Positions 1-6,344 of a stretch of 6,516 bases of DNA are shown here, piece after piece. Source of the stretch: Bordetella parapertussis. Its GTDB lineage: Bacteria; Pseudomonadota; Gammaproteobacteria; Burkholderiales; Burkholderiaceae_C. Each line of letters opens with the position of its first letter. Within the stretch, counting starts at the first letter, position 1. The DNA is taken from NCBI GenBank assembly GCA_945900685.1, contig CAMDJS010000115.1, positions 1 through 6,516 on the forward strand, read 5' to 3'. The notes under the pieces were generated by a model, which saw nothing but the letters and a program-made list of their open reading frames with translations, made no database searches and had not been told where the DNA came from. The translations under genes and the position numbers were made by a program.

Positions 1-1467
1 ATGGGAAAAATCACCGGCTTCATGGAATTTGAGCGCGTCGAAGAGGGCTACAAGCCCGTGACCGAACGTGTCAAACATTACAAAGAATTCGTCATCGGAC
101 TAAGCCCCGAGCAAGCGAAAACGCAAAGCGCGCGTTGCATGGATTGCGGCACGCCTTTTTGCAACAGCGGTTGCCCAGTCAACAACATCATTCCGGACTT
201 TAACGATTTGGTGTTCAACAACGACTGGCAAAACGCTTTGACGGTTTTGCACAGCACCAACAATTTCCCCGAGTTCACCGGCCGCATTTGCCCCGCACCT
301 TGCGAAGCCGCTTGCACCTTGAATGTGAACGACGACGCGGTCGGCATCAAATCGATTGAACACGCCATCATTGACCGCGGTTGGGCCGAGGGCTGGGTCA
401 AGCCCATGCCCGCGTCCAAGAAGACGGACAAAAAAGTCGCGGTGATCGGCTCCGGTCCCGCTGGAATGGCGGCTGCCCAGCAACTCGCGCGCGCCGGTCA
501 CGCGGTCACCGTGTTTGAAAAGAACGACCGTGTCGGCGGTTTGCTGCGTTACGGCATCCCTGATTTCAAAATGGAAAAAACACACATCGACCGCCGCGTC
601 GAGCAAATGCAAGCCGAAGGTGTGGTGTTCAAAACCGGCGTGTTGGTGGGTGCCTGGCCCAAAGACAGCAAGGTCACCAACTGGGCCAAAGACACGGTCA
701 CCGCCGAGCAATTGAAAAAAGAATTTGATGCTGTGTTGTTGACCGGCGGCTCCGAGCAATCGCGCGACCTGCCGGTGCCAGGGCGTGAGCTCGACGGCGT
801 GCATTTCGCCATGGAGTTTTTACCGCAGCAAAACAAAGTGAATGCCGGTGACAGCTACAAAGGCCAATTGCGCGCAGACGGCAAACACGTCATCGTCATC
901 GGCGGCGGCGACACCGGTTCAGATTGTGTTGGCACCTCCAACCGCCACGGCGCGGCGCACGTTACACAGTTTGAAGTCATGCCGCAACCGCCCGAGCACG
1001 AAGACAAACCTTTGGTCTGGCCTTACTGGCCGTTGAAGTTGCGCACCAGTTCCAGCCACGAAGAAGGCTGCGAGCGCGAGTTCGCCATTTCCACCAAAGA
1101 ATTCATGGGTGAAAAAGGCAAACTCACTGGCTTGAAAACTGTGCATGTGGAAATGAAAGACGGCAAGCTCACCGAAGTGCCCGGAACTGAACACGTGCAC
1201 AAAGCGGATCTGGTGTTGCTGGCCATGGGCTTTGTCAATCCGGTGGCCACCGTGTTGGACGCTTTCGGTGTCGACAAAGACGCACGCGGCAATGCCAAAG
1301 CTCATACCGAAGAGGGCAGCGGCTACATCACCAATGTGCCCAAGGTGTTTGCCGCTGGTGACATGCGCCGCGGCCAATCGCTGGTGGTCTGGGCCATCCG
1401 CGAAGGTCGCCAAGCGGCACGCACCATCGACCAGTTTTTGATGGGCGAGAGTGAATTGCCGCGTTGA
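1..1467 (+). CDS. gltD: Glutamate synthase (NADPH) small subunit GltD
   Basis: This is the beta subunit of glutamate synthase. It takes electrons from NADPH through FAD and passes them over iron-sulfur clusters to the large subunit GltB, which makes glutamate from glutamine and 2-oxoglutarate in the cytoplasm. The 488 residues compare with about 470 in E. coli. The N-terminal ferredoxin-like domain shows two cysteine groups, C46/C49/C54/C58 and C97/C101/C105, that fit the [4Fe-4S] ligands. A first dinucleotide fold ([10 protein letters not shown], about 146-155) binds FAD, with the linked [10 protein letters not shown] segment near 178-187. A second fold (GGGDTG, 301-306) fits NADPH binding. 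The C-terminal FAD signature has AAGD at 451-454 followed by the VVWAIREGR helix. The ATG is the first base of the window, so its ribosome site is not visible; the start matches the family's MGKxTGF-like N-terminus. gltB is expected directly upstream. No terminator follows. The gene appears intact; a related small-subunit-type oxidoreductase is the only alternative. Confidence 0.96.
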   Translation: MGKITGFMEFERVEEGYKPVTERVKHYKEFVIGLSPEQAKTQSARCMDCGTPFCNSGCPVNNIIPDFNDLVFNNDWQNALTVLHSTNNFPEFTGRICPAPCEAACTLNVNDDAVGIKSIEHAIIDRGWAEGWVKPMPASKKTDKKVAVIGSGPAGMAAAQQLARAGHAVTVFEKNDRVGGLLRYGIPDFKMEKTHIDRRVEQMQAEGVVFKTGVLVGAWPKDSKVTNWAKDTVTAEQLKKEFDAVLLTGGSEQSRDLPVPGRELDGVHFAMEFLPQQNKVNAGDSYKGQLRADGKHVIVIGGGDTGSDCVGTSNRHGAAHVTQFEVMPQPPEHEDKPLVWPYWPLKLRTSSSHEEGCEREFAISTKEFMGEKGKLTGLKTVHVEMKDGKLTEVPGTEHVHKADLVLLAMGFVNPVATVLDAFGVDKDARGNAKAHTEEGSGYITNVPKVFAAGDMRRGQSLVVWAIREGRQAARTIDQFLMGESELPR

Positions 1468-1487
1468 CAGTCCAATGGCCTGAGGGT

Positions 1488-1515
1488 TTGACCGTGTATG
1501 TCAGCCACTTAGAAT
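1488..1515 (+). promoter_or_regulatory. Candidate sigma70-type promoter for the mla operon
   Basis: A TTGACC hexamer (1488-1493) and a TAGAAT hexamer (1510-1515) are separated by 16 bases. Each matches the -35 and -10 consensus at five of six positions. Transcription would be expected to begin near 1521-1523, inside the gap between gltD and mlaF. This would give mlaF about 30 bases of leader if translation begins at ATG 1552. It suggests the Mla operon can be transcribed independently of glutamate synthase, although no terminator separates the two and read-through from gltD remains possible. The hexamers are seen directly; activity is inferred. Confidence 0.6.
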
Positions 1516-1551
1516 GCCAATTTGTCAGTTGTGGCTGTACCCCTCAAAAAC

Positions 1552-2379
1552 ATGTCATTTGTTGAAACGTCATTGATCCAGCTTGAGGATGTGCACTTCG
1601 GTTACGGGGACAGGCCGGTGCTCGAGGGCGTGAGCTTGAAGGTCCCCAAAGGCAAAGTGACAGCCTTGATGGGGGCTTCCGGCGGCGGCAAAACCACGGT
1701 GCTGCGATTGATTGGCGGTCAATACCGCGCCAACAGCGGTCGGGTGCTGTTTGATGCCACCGACATAGGTCAGTTGCAGCGGGACGCCTTGTTCCAATCT
1801 CGCCGCCGCATGGGCATGTTGTTCCAATTTGGCGCCTTGTTCACCGATATGACCGTGTTTGACAACGTGGCTTTCCCCTTGCGTGAACACACCCGATTGC
1901 CTGAGGTGATGGTGCGCGACATCGTGCTGATGAAACTTCAAGCCGTCGGTTTGCGCGGCGCACGCGACTTGCTGCCGAGCCAGATTTCCGGCGGCATGGC
2001 ACGGCGGGTGGCCTTGGCGCGCGCCATGGTTCTCGACCCAGAATTGATGATGTATGACGAGCCGTTTGCGGGTCTGGACCCGATCTCGCTGGGCACGGCG
2101 GCGCGTTTGATCCGCCAGTTGAACGACACCTTGGGTTTGACCAGCATTGTGGTGTCGCACGATCTGGAAGAGACCTTCCATATTGCCGATCAAGTCATTA
2201 TTTTGGCCAACGGACGCATCGCAGCCCAGGGAACGCCGGCTGAAGTGAGAAACAGCAACGACCCCTTGGTCAAGCAGTTCGTCAGTGCCGCGCCTGACGG
2301 GCCGGTGCGGTTTCATTACCCCGCGCCAGATGCTGACATCGACTTCGGTGTTCGGTCGACAAGCGGAGCCAAGCCATGA
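1552..2379 (+). CDS. mlaF: Phospholipid ABC transporter ATP-binding protein MlaF
   Basis: This is the ATPase of the inner-membrane MlaFEDB complex, which powers phospholipid transfer between the inner membrane and MlaC for outer-membrane lipid asymmetry. Counting from ATG 1552 (275 aa; E. coli MlaF is about 269), it has Walker A GASGGGKT (41-48), Q-loop glutamine 92 in LFQFGALF, signature ISGGMARRVALARA (145-158), Walker B LMMYDE (165-170) and H-loop histidine 203. The ISGGMARRVALARA and DEPFAGLDP forms are typical of the Mla/Ttg2A branch. The C-terminal tail after about residue 240 fits the extension through which MlaF subunits contact each other and MlaB. An in-frame TTG at 1522 would add ten residues, but it falls on the predicted transcription start, and the added residues precede the normal family N-terminus, so ATG 1552 is preferred. 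Neither start has a clear Shine-Dalgarno site. The stop overlaps the mlaE start by four bases (ATGA). Confidence 0.95.
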   Translation: MSFVETSLIQLEDVHFGYGDRPVLEGVSLKVPKGKVTALMGASGGGKTTVLRLIGGQYRANSGRVLFDATDIGQLQRDALFQSRRRMGMLFQFGALFTDMTVFDNVAFPLREHTRLPEVMVRDIVLMKLQAVGLRGARDLLPSQISGGMARRVALARAMVLDPELMMYDEPFAGLDPISLGTAARLIRQLNDTLGLTSIVVSHDLEETFHIADQVIILANGRIAAQGTPAEVRNSNDPLVKQFVSAAPDGPVRFHYPAPDADIDFGVRSTSGAKP

Positions 2380-3155
2380 TGGATGTGTTTGCCCGCGTCG
2401 GCGCAGCAGTCAGAATTTGGCTGGCAGATGTCGGTCATGCCACGGCCTTGTTTGTTCGTCTGATGTTGCTCGGGCCGGCTTGCATTCGTCGCTTCGGCCT
2501 GGTGCGTGACCAAATGCATTTTCTCGGTAACTATTCTTTGGCCATCATCTCGGTGTCCGGTTTGTTTGTCGGTTTTGTGTTGGCCTTGCAGGGCTACAAC
2601 ACCTTGCAGCGCTTCGGTTCGGCGTCTGCGTTGGGCTTGTTGGTGGCTTTGAGCTTGGTGCGTGAGCTCGGACCCGTGGTGTCGGCTTTGCTTTTTGCCG
2701 GTCGTGCAGGTACCTCACTCACCGCCGAAATCGGTTTGATGAAAGCCGGTGAACAACTCAGCGCCATGGAAATGATGGCCATTGACCCGGTCGCCCGCGT
2801 TCTGGCACCGCGTTTTTGGGCCGGGGTGTTCGTCATGCCTATCTTGGGGGCGATATTCAGTGCCGTTGGTATTTTGGGCGGTTGGCTGGTGGGTGTGGTC
2901 ATGATCGGCGTAGACGCCGGTTCTTTTTGGGGTCAAATGCAGGCTGGCGTGGATGTTTGGTCCGATGTGGGTAACGGTTTCATCAAAACCGTGGTGTTCG
3001 GCCTGACGGTCAGTTTCATTGCGCTGCGCCAGGGTTTTGAAGCGCAAGCCACGCCTGAAGGAGTGGCGCGTGCCACCACCCGCACCGTGGTGATGGCTTC
3101 GTTGACCGTGTTGGCGCTGGATTTTGTGTTGACTGCCTTGATGTTTAAGTTGTGA
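2376..3155 (+). CDS. mlaE: Phospholipid ABC transporter permease MlaE
   Basis: This is the membrane-spanning subunit of the MlaFEDB lipid transporter. At 259 residues it matches the family length of about 260. Hydrophobic segments lie near residues 53-72, 86-108, 147-177, 203-217 and 237-257. The family hallmark is intact in the middle: VRELGPVVSALLFAGRAG (95-112), then EIGLMKAGEQLSAMEMMAIDP (118-138), the conserved loop facing the ATPase in MlaE/YrbE permeases. The amphipathic N-terminal stretch before residue 50 fits the interfacial helices of MlaE. A good GGAG ribosome site (2365-2368) sits seven bases before ATG 2376; a second ATG follows at 2379, so the exact first codon is uncertain by one residue. 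The start overlaps the mlaF stop, suggesting coupled translation and matched subunit amounts. Confidence 0.95.
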   Translation: MMDVFARVGAAVRIWLADVGHATALFVRLMLLGPACIRRFGLVRDQMHFLGNYSLAIISVSGLFVGFVLALQGYNTLQRFGSASALGLLVALSLVRELGPVVSALLFAGRAGTSLTAEIGLMKAGEQLSAMEMMAIDPVARVLAPRFWAGVFVMPILGAIFSAVGILGGWLVGVVMIGVDAGSFWGQMQAGVDVWSDVGNGFIKTVVFGLTVSFIALRQGFEAQATPEGVARATTRTVVMASLTVLALDFVLTALMFKL

Positions 3156-3157
3156 TG

Positions 3158-3163
3158 AAGGGA
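3158..3163 (+). promoter_or_regulatory. Ribosome binding site deciding the mlaD start
   Basis: AAGGGA lies eight bases before ATG 3172 but only two bases before the in-frame GTG at 3166. The normal spacing supports ATG 3172, two codons shorter than the longest reading frame. Confidence 0.6.
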
Positions 3164-3171
3164 ATGTGACG

Positions 3172-3651
3172 ATGCAACGTTCAAAAACCGATGTTTGGGT
3201 GGGTATGCTGGTGCTGGCCGGTGCCGCTGCACTGTTGTTTCTGGCTTTGCAGTCAGCCAATTTGTTGTCTGTCAGTTGGCAAAAAACCTACGAGATCAGT
3301 GCCTATTTCGACAATATCGGCGGCTTGAAAAAACAAGCGGCGGTCAAGAGTGCCGGTGTGGTGGTCGGGCGCGTGAACGACATTCGTTTCGACGATAAAA
3401 ATTACCAGGCCAAAGTGGTTTTAGCGCTAGATGTGCAATACCAGTTTCCCAAAGACAGCTCTTTGAAAATCCTCACCAGCGGTTTGCTGGGTGAGCAGTA
3501 CATCGGCATAGAAGCCGGATCAGACACCGCCAATTTGGCCCCCGGTGACAAGGTGCAGTCCACCCAGTCTGCGGTGGTATTGGAAAACCTGATCAGCCGT
3601 TTCCTCTACAACAAGGCAAGCGACGGACCTGCTTCTTCAGGCAGCCAATGA
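3172..3651 (+). CDS. mlaD: MCE-family phospholipid-binding protein MlaD
   Basis: MlaD is anchored in the inner membrane and forms a hexameric periplasmic ring on MlaE that handles lipid to and from MlaC. From ATG 3172 it is 159 residues. A short charged N-terminus (MQRSKTD) is followed by one transmembrane helix at about 8-30. A single MCE domain runs from about 39 to 118, with the typical FDNIGGLKKQAAVKSAGVVVGRV core. The SGLLGEQYIG loop (103-112) fits the hydrophobic pore loop of MCE rings. A C-terminal helix around ENLISRFLYNK (138-148) ends in a short Ser/Gly-rich tail. It is somewhat shorter than E. coli MlaD (about 183 aa), with the difference at the C-terminus, but all core parts are present. 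A GTG start at 3166 is possible but is too close to the ribosome site. The stop overlaps mlaA by four bases. Confidence 0.94.
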   Translation: MQRSKTDVWVGMLVLAGAAALLFLALQSANLLSVSWQKTYEISAYFDNIGGLKKQAAVKSAGVVVGRVNDIRFDDKNYQAKVVLALDVQYQFPKDSSLKILTSGLLGEQYIGIEAGSDTANLAPGDKVQSTQSAVVLENLISRFLYNKASDGPASSGSQ

Positions 3652-4400
3652 ACTTGCATTCCAAGTCGCTTCAATTCATGCGCTTAGGCAGCGGCTTGGC
3701 GGTCATGGCTGTACTTGCGGGTTGCGCCAGTGGCCCTGCGGCCACTTCCAAAGATCCTTTCGAGGCCACCAACCGCCGGGTCAGCGCGTTCAATGACCAA
3801 GTGGATACCAATCTGCTCAGGCCGGTAGCGGTGAGTTACCAAAAAAACATGCCTGATCCAGTGAAAAAAGGTGTGACCCATTTTTTCGGTAATCTCAAAG
3901 ATATTTGGTCAACGGTTAACAATGGTTTACAGGCCAAGCCCATGGAAACCGCGGAGACCGGTTTGCGGGTGGCGGTTAACACGGTATTTGGTATTTTCGG
4001 CTTGTTTGACGTGGCCACCATGGTCGGCATTGAACGAAGCAGCGCGGATTTTGGACAAACATTGGGCTATTGGGGGGTTGCACCCGGCCCCTATGTGGTT
4101 CTGCCCTTGCTGGGGCCGTCCACCGTGCGTGACACCGCAGGCTGGGCCATAGACAACCGTTACGATGTGTGGCGCACAGAAGTGGATAGTGTGGGCTTGC
4201 GGTATGGCGGCTCAGCCCTGCGTTTGGTGGACAAACGCGTGGGATTTATTGGCATGGATACCAGCCTAAACGAAGTGGCGCTGGACAAATACAGCTTCGT
4301 GCGGGATGCCTATTTGCAGCGCCGAAAAGCAGCCACCCAAAGAAACCCCAGCAGCCGTGATGGTGATGACGGCGACGATGGCATGAGAAATGACCAATAA
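3648..4400 (+). CDS. mlaA: Outer-membrane lipoprotein MlaA (VacJ)
   Basis: MlaA is the outer-membrane component that removes phospholipid from the outer leaflet and passes it to MlaC. The 250-residue product begins with a lipoprotein signal peptide ending in the lipobox LAGC (23-26), so mature lipidation is predicted at C26. Alanine at +2 is consistent with outer-membrane sorting. The family core is clear: DPFEATNR (36-43), VNTVFGIFGLFDVA (110-123) and the hallmark GYWGVAPGPYVVLPLLGPS (140-158) followed by VRD. The segment ending YSFVRDAYLQRR (215-226) is the usual C-terminal conserved part. Beyond it lies a 20-residue polar tail with a DGDDGDDG acidic run (238-245) that I do not recognise as conserved. 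ATG 3648 overlaps the mlaD stop; an in-frame ATG at 3678 would still leave a short lipoprotein signal. In E. coli this gene lies away from the mla operon; here it sits between mlaD and mlaC. Confidence 0.94.
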   Translation: MNLHSKSLQFMRLGSGLAVMAVLAGCASGPAATSKDPFEATNRRVSAFNDQVDTNLLRPVAVSYQKNMPDPVKKGVTHFFGNLKDIWSTVNNGLQAKPMETAETGLRVAVNTVFGIFGLFDVATMVGIERSSADFGQTLGYWGVAPGPYVVLPLLGPSTVRDTAGWAIDNRYDVWRTEVDSVGLRYGGSALRLVDKRVGFIGMDTSLNEVALDKYSFVRDAYLQRRKAATQRNPSSRDGDDGDDGMRNDQ

Positions 4401-4430
4401 TACGCAGACATTGACACTTATCCAATTGAT

Positions 4431-5078
4431 ATGAACACTCTGATATTTGCATTCTTTCGGTATTTCAAGCAACTATTGATCATCACTTACATGTCCCTGG
4501 GTTTGTCGGGATGGGCGCTCGCCCAACAAGCACCCGATGAGTTCATTCAAAAACTCACCAACGAATTGTTGGACATGGTGCGCAAGGATCCGGCGCTCAA
4601 ATCGGGTGATTTGCAAAAAATTGGCGCGGTCTTGGACACCAAACTCAAGCCTTACATCAACTTTCAGCGCATGACCGCTGGTGCGGTGGGCCCCGCATGG
4701 CGCCAAGCCACGCCAGAGCAACAAAAACGTTTGCAAGAAGAATTCAAAATGCTGCTGATGCGCAGTTACTCTGGCGCTTTGTCGCAGATCAAAGACAGCT
4801 CCACCATCACGGTCAAACCGGTGCGCAACCCCGGTAATGAAAATGAACTGGTGGTGCGCTCAGAAATTCGTGGCGGCGCCGAGCCCATACCGATTGACTA
4901 CCGTCTGGAAAAAACCGCCGAATCTGACTCTGGCTGGCGCATCTACAACTTCAATATTTTGGGTATATGGTTGGTTGATAACTACCGCACCCAGTTCGCT
5001 CAGGAGATCAACGCCAAAGGCCTAGATGGTTTGATCACCACCTTGAGCGAACGCAACAAGTCCAACAACAAAAAATAA
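4431..5078 (+). CDS. mlaC: Periplasmic phospholipid carrier MlaC (Ttg2D)
   Basis: MlaC is the soluble periplasmic shuttle that carries phospholipid between the outer-membrane MlaA complex and MlaFEDB. The 215-residue product has a signal peptide of about 31 residues: basic residues at 10 and 13, a hydrophobic stretch 14-25, and an ALA cleavage motif (29-31) before QQAP. The mature protein carries typical MlaC/Ttg2 features: INFQRMTAGAVGPAW (77-91) followed by TPEQQKRLQEEFK, and a C-terminal WRIYNFNILGIWLVDNYR (169-186) leading into FAQEI and GLDGLI. Both length and motifs fit the family. ATG 4431 lacks a recognisable Shine-Dalgarno site. The next in-frame ATG (4491) would leave too short a signal peptide, so 4431 is preferred. 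It is separated from mlaA by 30 bases, the widest gap in the operon. The stop shares one base with mlaB (TAATG). Confidence 0.94.
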   Translation: MNTLIFAFFRYFKQLLIITYMSLGLSGWALAQQAPDEFIQKLTNELLDMVRKDPALKSGDLQKIGAVLDTKLKPYINFQRMTAGAVGPAWRQATPEQQKRLQEEFKMLLMRSYSGALSQIKDSSTITVKPVRNPGNENELVVRSEIRGGAEPIPIDYRLEKTAESDSGWRIYNFNILGIWLVDNYRTQFAQEINAKGLDGLITTLSERNKSNNKK

Positions 5079-5377
5079 TGACAGCGGCGCACATGTCCTT
5101 ACCGGCCACCCTGACGCAAGCACAGGCGGCATTGGTGTCCCATGAGTTGGAAACAGCCATCGCCAACCAGCAGGGTACTTTTGTGTTGGACACCTCTGCC
5201 ATTCAATCGTTCGACTCTTCTGCCTTGGCCGTGTTGTTGGGCGCGTGCCGGGCTGCTGCGCGTCAGCGAGTGCCATTGCAAATCACCGGACTGCCTGCCC
5301 GTGCGGCTCAACTCGCTGCTTTGTACGGATTGACCGATATTTTGTCGGCTCACCTGACTGCCCAAACTGCGAACTGA
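5078..5377 (+). CDS. mlaB: STAS-domain protein MlaB
   Basis: MlaB is the small cytoplasmic STAS protein that binds MlaF and supports assembly and activity of the MlaFEDB complex. The 99 residues cover one STAS domain, about the family size. The strand-loop-helix core FVLDTSAIQSFDSSALAVLL (35-54) matches the conserved STAS pattern of D-x-S followed by D-S/T-S/A-x-L. In anti-sigma factor antagonists the serine of this second motif is phosphorylated; in E. coli MlaB a threonine at the similar place is important for function. Here the matching residues are S47 and S48. Start ATG 5078 overlaps the mlaC stop by one base and has no Shine-Dalgarno site, so translation is probably coupled; ATG 5093 is a possible alternative, five residues shorter. 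Sequence conservation across STAS domains is low, so the name relies on position in the operon as well as on the motif. Confidence 0.9.
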   Translation: MTAAHMSLPATLTQAQAALVSHELETAIANQQGTFVLDTSAIQSFDSSALAVLLGACRAAARQRVPLQITGLPARAAQLAALYGLTDILSAHLTAQTAN

Positions 5378-5395
5378 GCGGTCAACCAAGCCGTT

Positions 5396-5412
5396 CACTG
5401 CCACGCGCAGTG
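5396..5412. repeat. Short inverted repeat between mlaB and the ABC exporter
   Basis: CACTGC (5396-5401) and GCAGTG (5407-5412) form a perfect six-base inverted repeat around a five-base centre. It lies just upstream of a TAGAAT box and covers the place where a -35 element would sit. It could be an operator or a small hairpin. No run of T follows, so it does not look like an intrinsic terminator. A repeat this short can arise by chance. Confidence 0.3.
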
Positions 5413-5420
5413 CCTGCCCT

Positions 5421-5426
5421 TAGAAT
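5421..5426 (+). promoter_or_regulatory. Candidate -10 box before the YadG-like gene
   Basis: TAGAAT lies 12 bases before ATG 5439, in the same CTTAGAAT context as the box before mlaF. No convincing -35 is seen at 16-18 bases upstream; TTCACT at 5394-5399 would be 21 bases away. If used, transcription would begin near 5432-5434 and leave only a handful of leader bases, which would fit the absence of a Shine-Dalgarno site before this gene. This is an inference from a single hexamer. Confidence 0.35.
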
Positions 5427-5438
5427 AGCCAGCTTGCC

Positions 5439-6344
5439 ATGGCTGCTATCTCCTTTCAATCTGTTTCCAAAACATTCACCAATGCCCGTGGCACGTTCAC
5501 CGCATTGGATCAGGTGTCTTTCGATATTCAAGCCGGTGAATTTTTCGGTCTGCTCGGCCCCAATGGCGCCGGTAAAACCACCCTCATCAGCATATTGGCT
5601 GGCCTTTTAAAGTCCAGCAGCGGTGCCATCCGTGTGCATGACCTGGATGTGCAAACCCAGTCCCTGAAAGTGCGTAAGCTGCTGGGTGTGGTGCCACAAG
5701 AATTGGTGTTTGACCCGTTCTTCTCGGTGCGCGAAGCCTTGAAGTTTCAATCCGGCTATTTCGGTGTCACCGGTAACGACGCTTGGATTGATGAATTGCT
5801 CGACAACTTGGGGCTTGCAGACAAGGCCAACCACAATATGCGCCAACTCTCCGGCGGCATGAAGCGGCGTGTGCTGGTCGCGCAAGCGCTGGTGCACAAA
5901 CCGCCGGTCATCGTGTTGGATGAACCCACCGCCGGTGTCGATGTGGAATTGCGCCAAACGCTGTGGCAATTCATCGCCCGCTTGAACCGTGAAGGCCACA
6001 CCGTGTTGTTGACCACGCACTATCTGGAAGAAGCCGAAGCCCTGTGCTCGCGCATCGCCATGTTGAAGCTCGGCAAGGTCGTGGCTTTGGACGACACCAG
6101 CACCTTGTTGAAAAACGCGTCCAGCAATGTGTTGCGTTTCAAGCTCGATGCACAACTGCCGCCCGAGCTCGCCGCGCAAGCCCGGGTCACCGGTCGCATC
6201 GTGCAGTTCCCGGCGAACGACGCGGCGCAAATCGAACACTATTTGGCGGCAGTGCGCAGCGCCGGTTTGGTCGCCGAAGACGTGGAAATTCGCAAAGCCG
6301 ATTTGGAAGACGTGTTTTTGGATGTCATGGGAGCGAACGCATGA
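5439..6344 (+). CDS. ABC-2 type exporter ATP-binding protein, YadG-like
   Basis: This is the cytoplasmic ATPase of a two-gene ABC exporter; the permease follows. The 301 residues match the size of the YadG/CcmA-like group (about 300). Motifs in order are Walker A GPNGAGKT (40-47), Q-loop Q87 in VVPQE, signature LSGGMKRRVLVAQAL (137-151), Walker B VIVLDE (157-162) with DEPTAGVD, and H-loop H194 in TTHYLEEAE. The region after about 225 is a C-terminal extension of a kind common in ABC-2 ATPases and ends in ADLEDVFLDVMG, the usual closing motif. It is a different ABC branch from MlaF (GPNGAGKT and LSGGMKRR against GASGGGKT and ISGGMARR), so it is not an mlaF duplicate. The substrate is unknown. 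It starts 61 bases after mlaB with no ribosome site and overlaps the permease by four bases. Confidence 0.92.
   Translation: MAAISFQSVSKTFTNARGTFTALDQVSFDIQAGEFFGLLGPNGAGKTTLISILAGLLKSSSGAIRVHDLDVQTQSLKVRKLLGVVPQELVFDPFFSVREALKFQSGYFGVTGNDAWIDELLDNLGLADKANHNMRQLSGGMKRRVLVAQALVHKPPVIVLDEPTAGVDVELRQTLWQFIARLNREGHTVLLTTHYLEEAEALCSRIAMLKLGKVVALDDTSTLLKNASSNVLRFKLDAQLPPELAAQARVTGRIVQFPANDAAQIEHYLAAVRSAGLVAEDVEIRKADLEDVFLDVMGANA
6329..6333 (+). promoter_or_regulatory. Ribosome binding site for the YadH-like permease
   Basis: GGGAG lies seven bases before ATG 6341, inside the end of the ATPase gene. It supports 6341 as the permease start and coupled translation of the pair. Confidence 0.55.

Noticed and set aside
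100..804. Long open frame of 234 codons on the minus strand opposite gltD
   Set aside because: It lies wholly antisense to a confidently identified gene. The translation is rich in His, Arg and Gln with no recognisable domain, as expected from the reverse complement of biased codons.
1514..1576. Short frame starting at ATG 1514 before mlaF, about 20 codons, considered as a leader peptide
   Set aside because: Its ATG overlaps the predicted -10 box and would not be on the transcript from that promoter. There is no ribosome site and the peptide shows no attenuator-like codon run.
1570..2316. Minus-strand open frame of 248 codons opposite mlaF
   Set aside because: It is a mirror of mlaF with His/Gln-rich sequence, no domain, and no promoter or ribosome site.
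4411..4446. TTGACA before mlaC as a complete promoter
   Set aside because: No acceptable -10 hexamer is found at 16-18 bases; TGATAT at 4441-4446 is 24 bases away.
5396..5426. Intrinsic terminator after mlaB
   Set aside because: The six-base stem is short and is followed by CCTGCCCTTAGAAT, not by a run of T.
5607..6239. Minus-strand open frame of 210 codons opposite the YadG-like ATPase
   Set aside because: It is antisense to intact ABC motifs, and its composition is typical of shadow frames.
1552..6344. The two ABC ATPases as a recent tandem duplication
   Set aside because: Walker A, signature and C-terminal regions belong to different ABC branches, and their partner permeases are of unrelated families.
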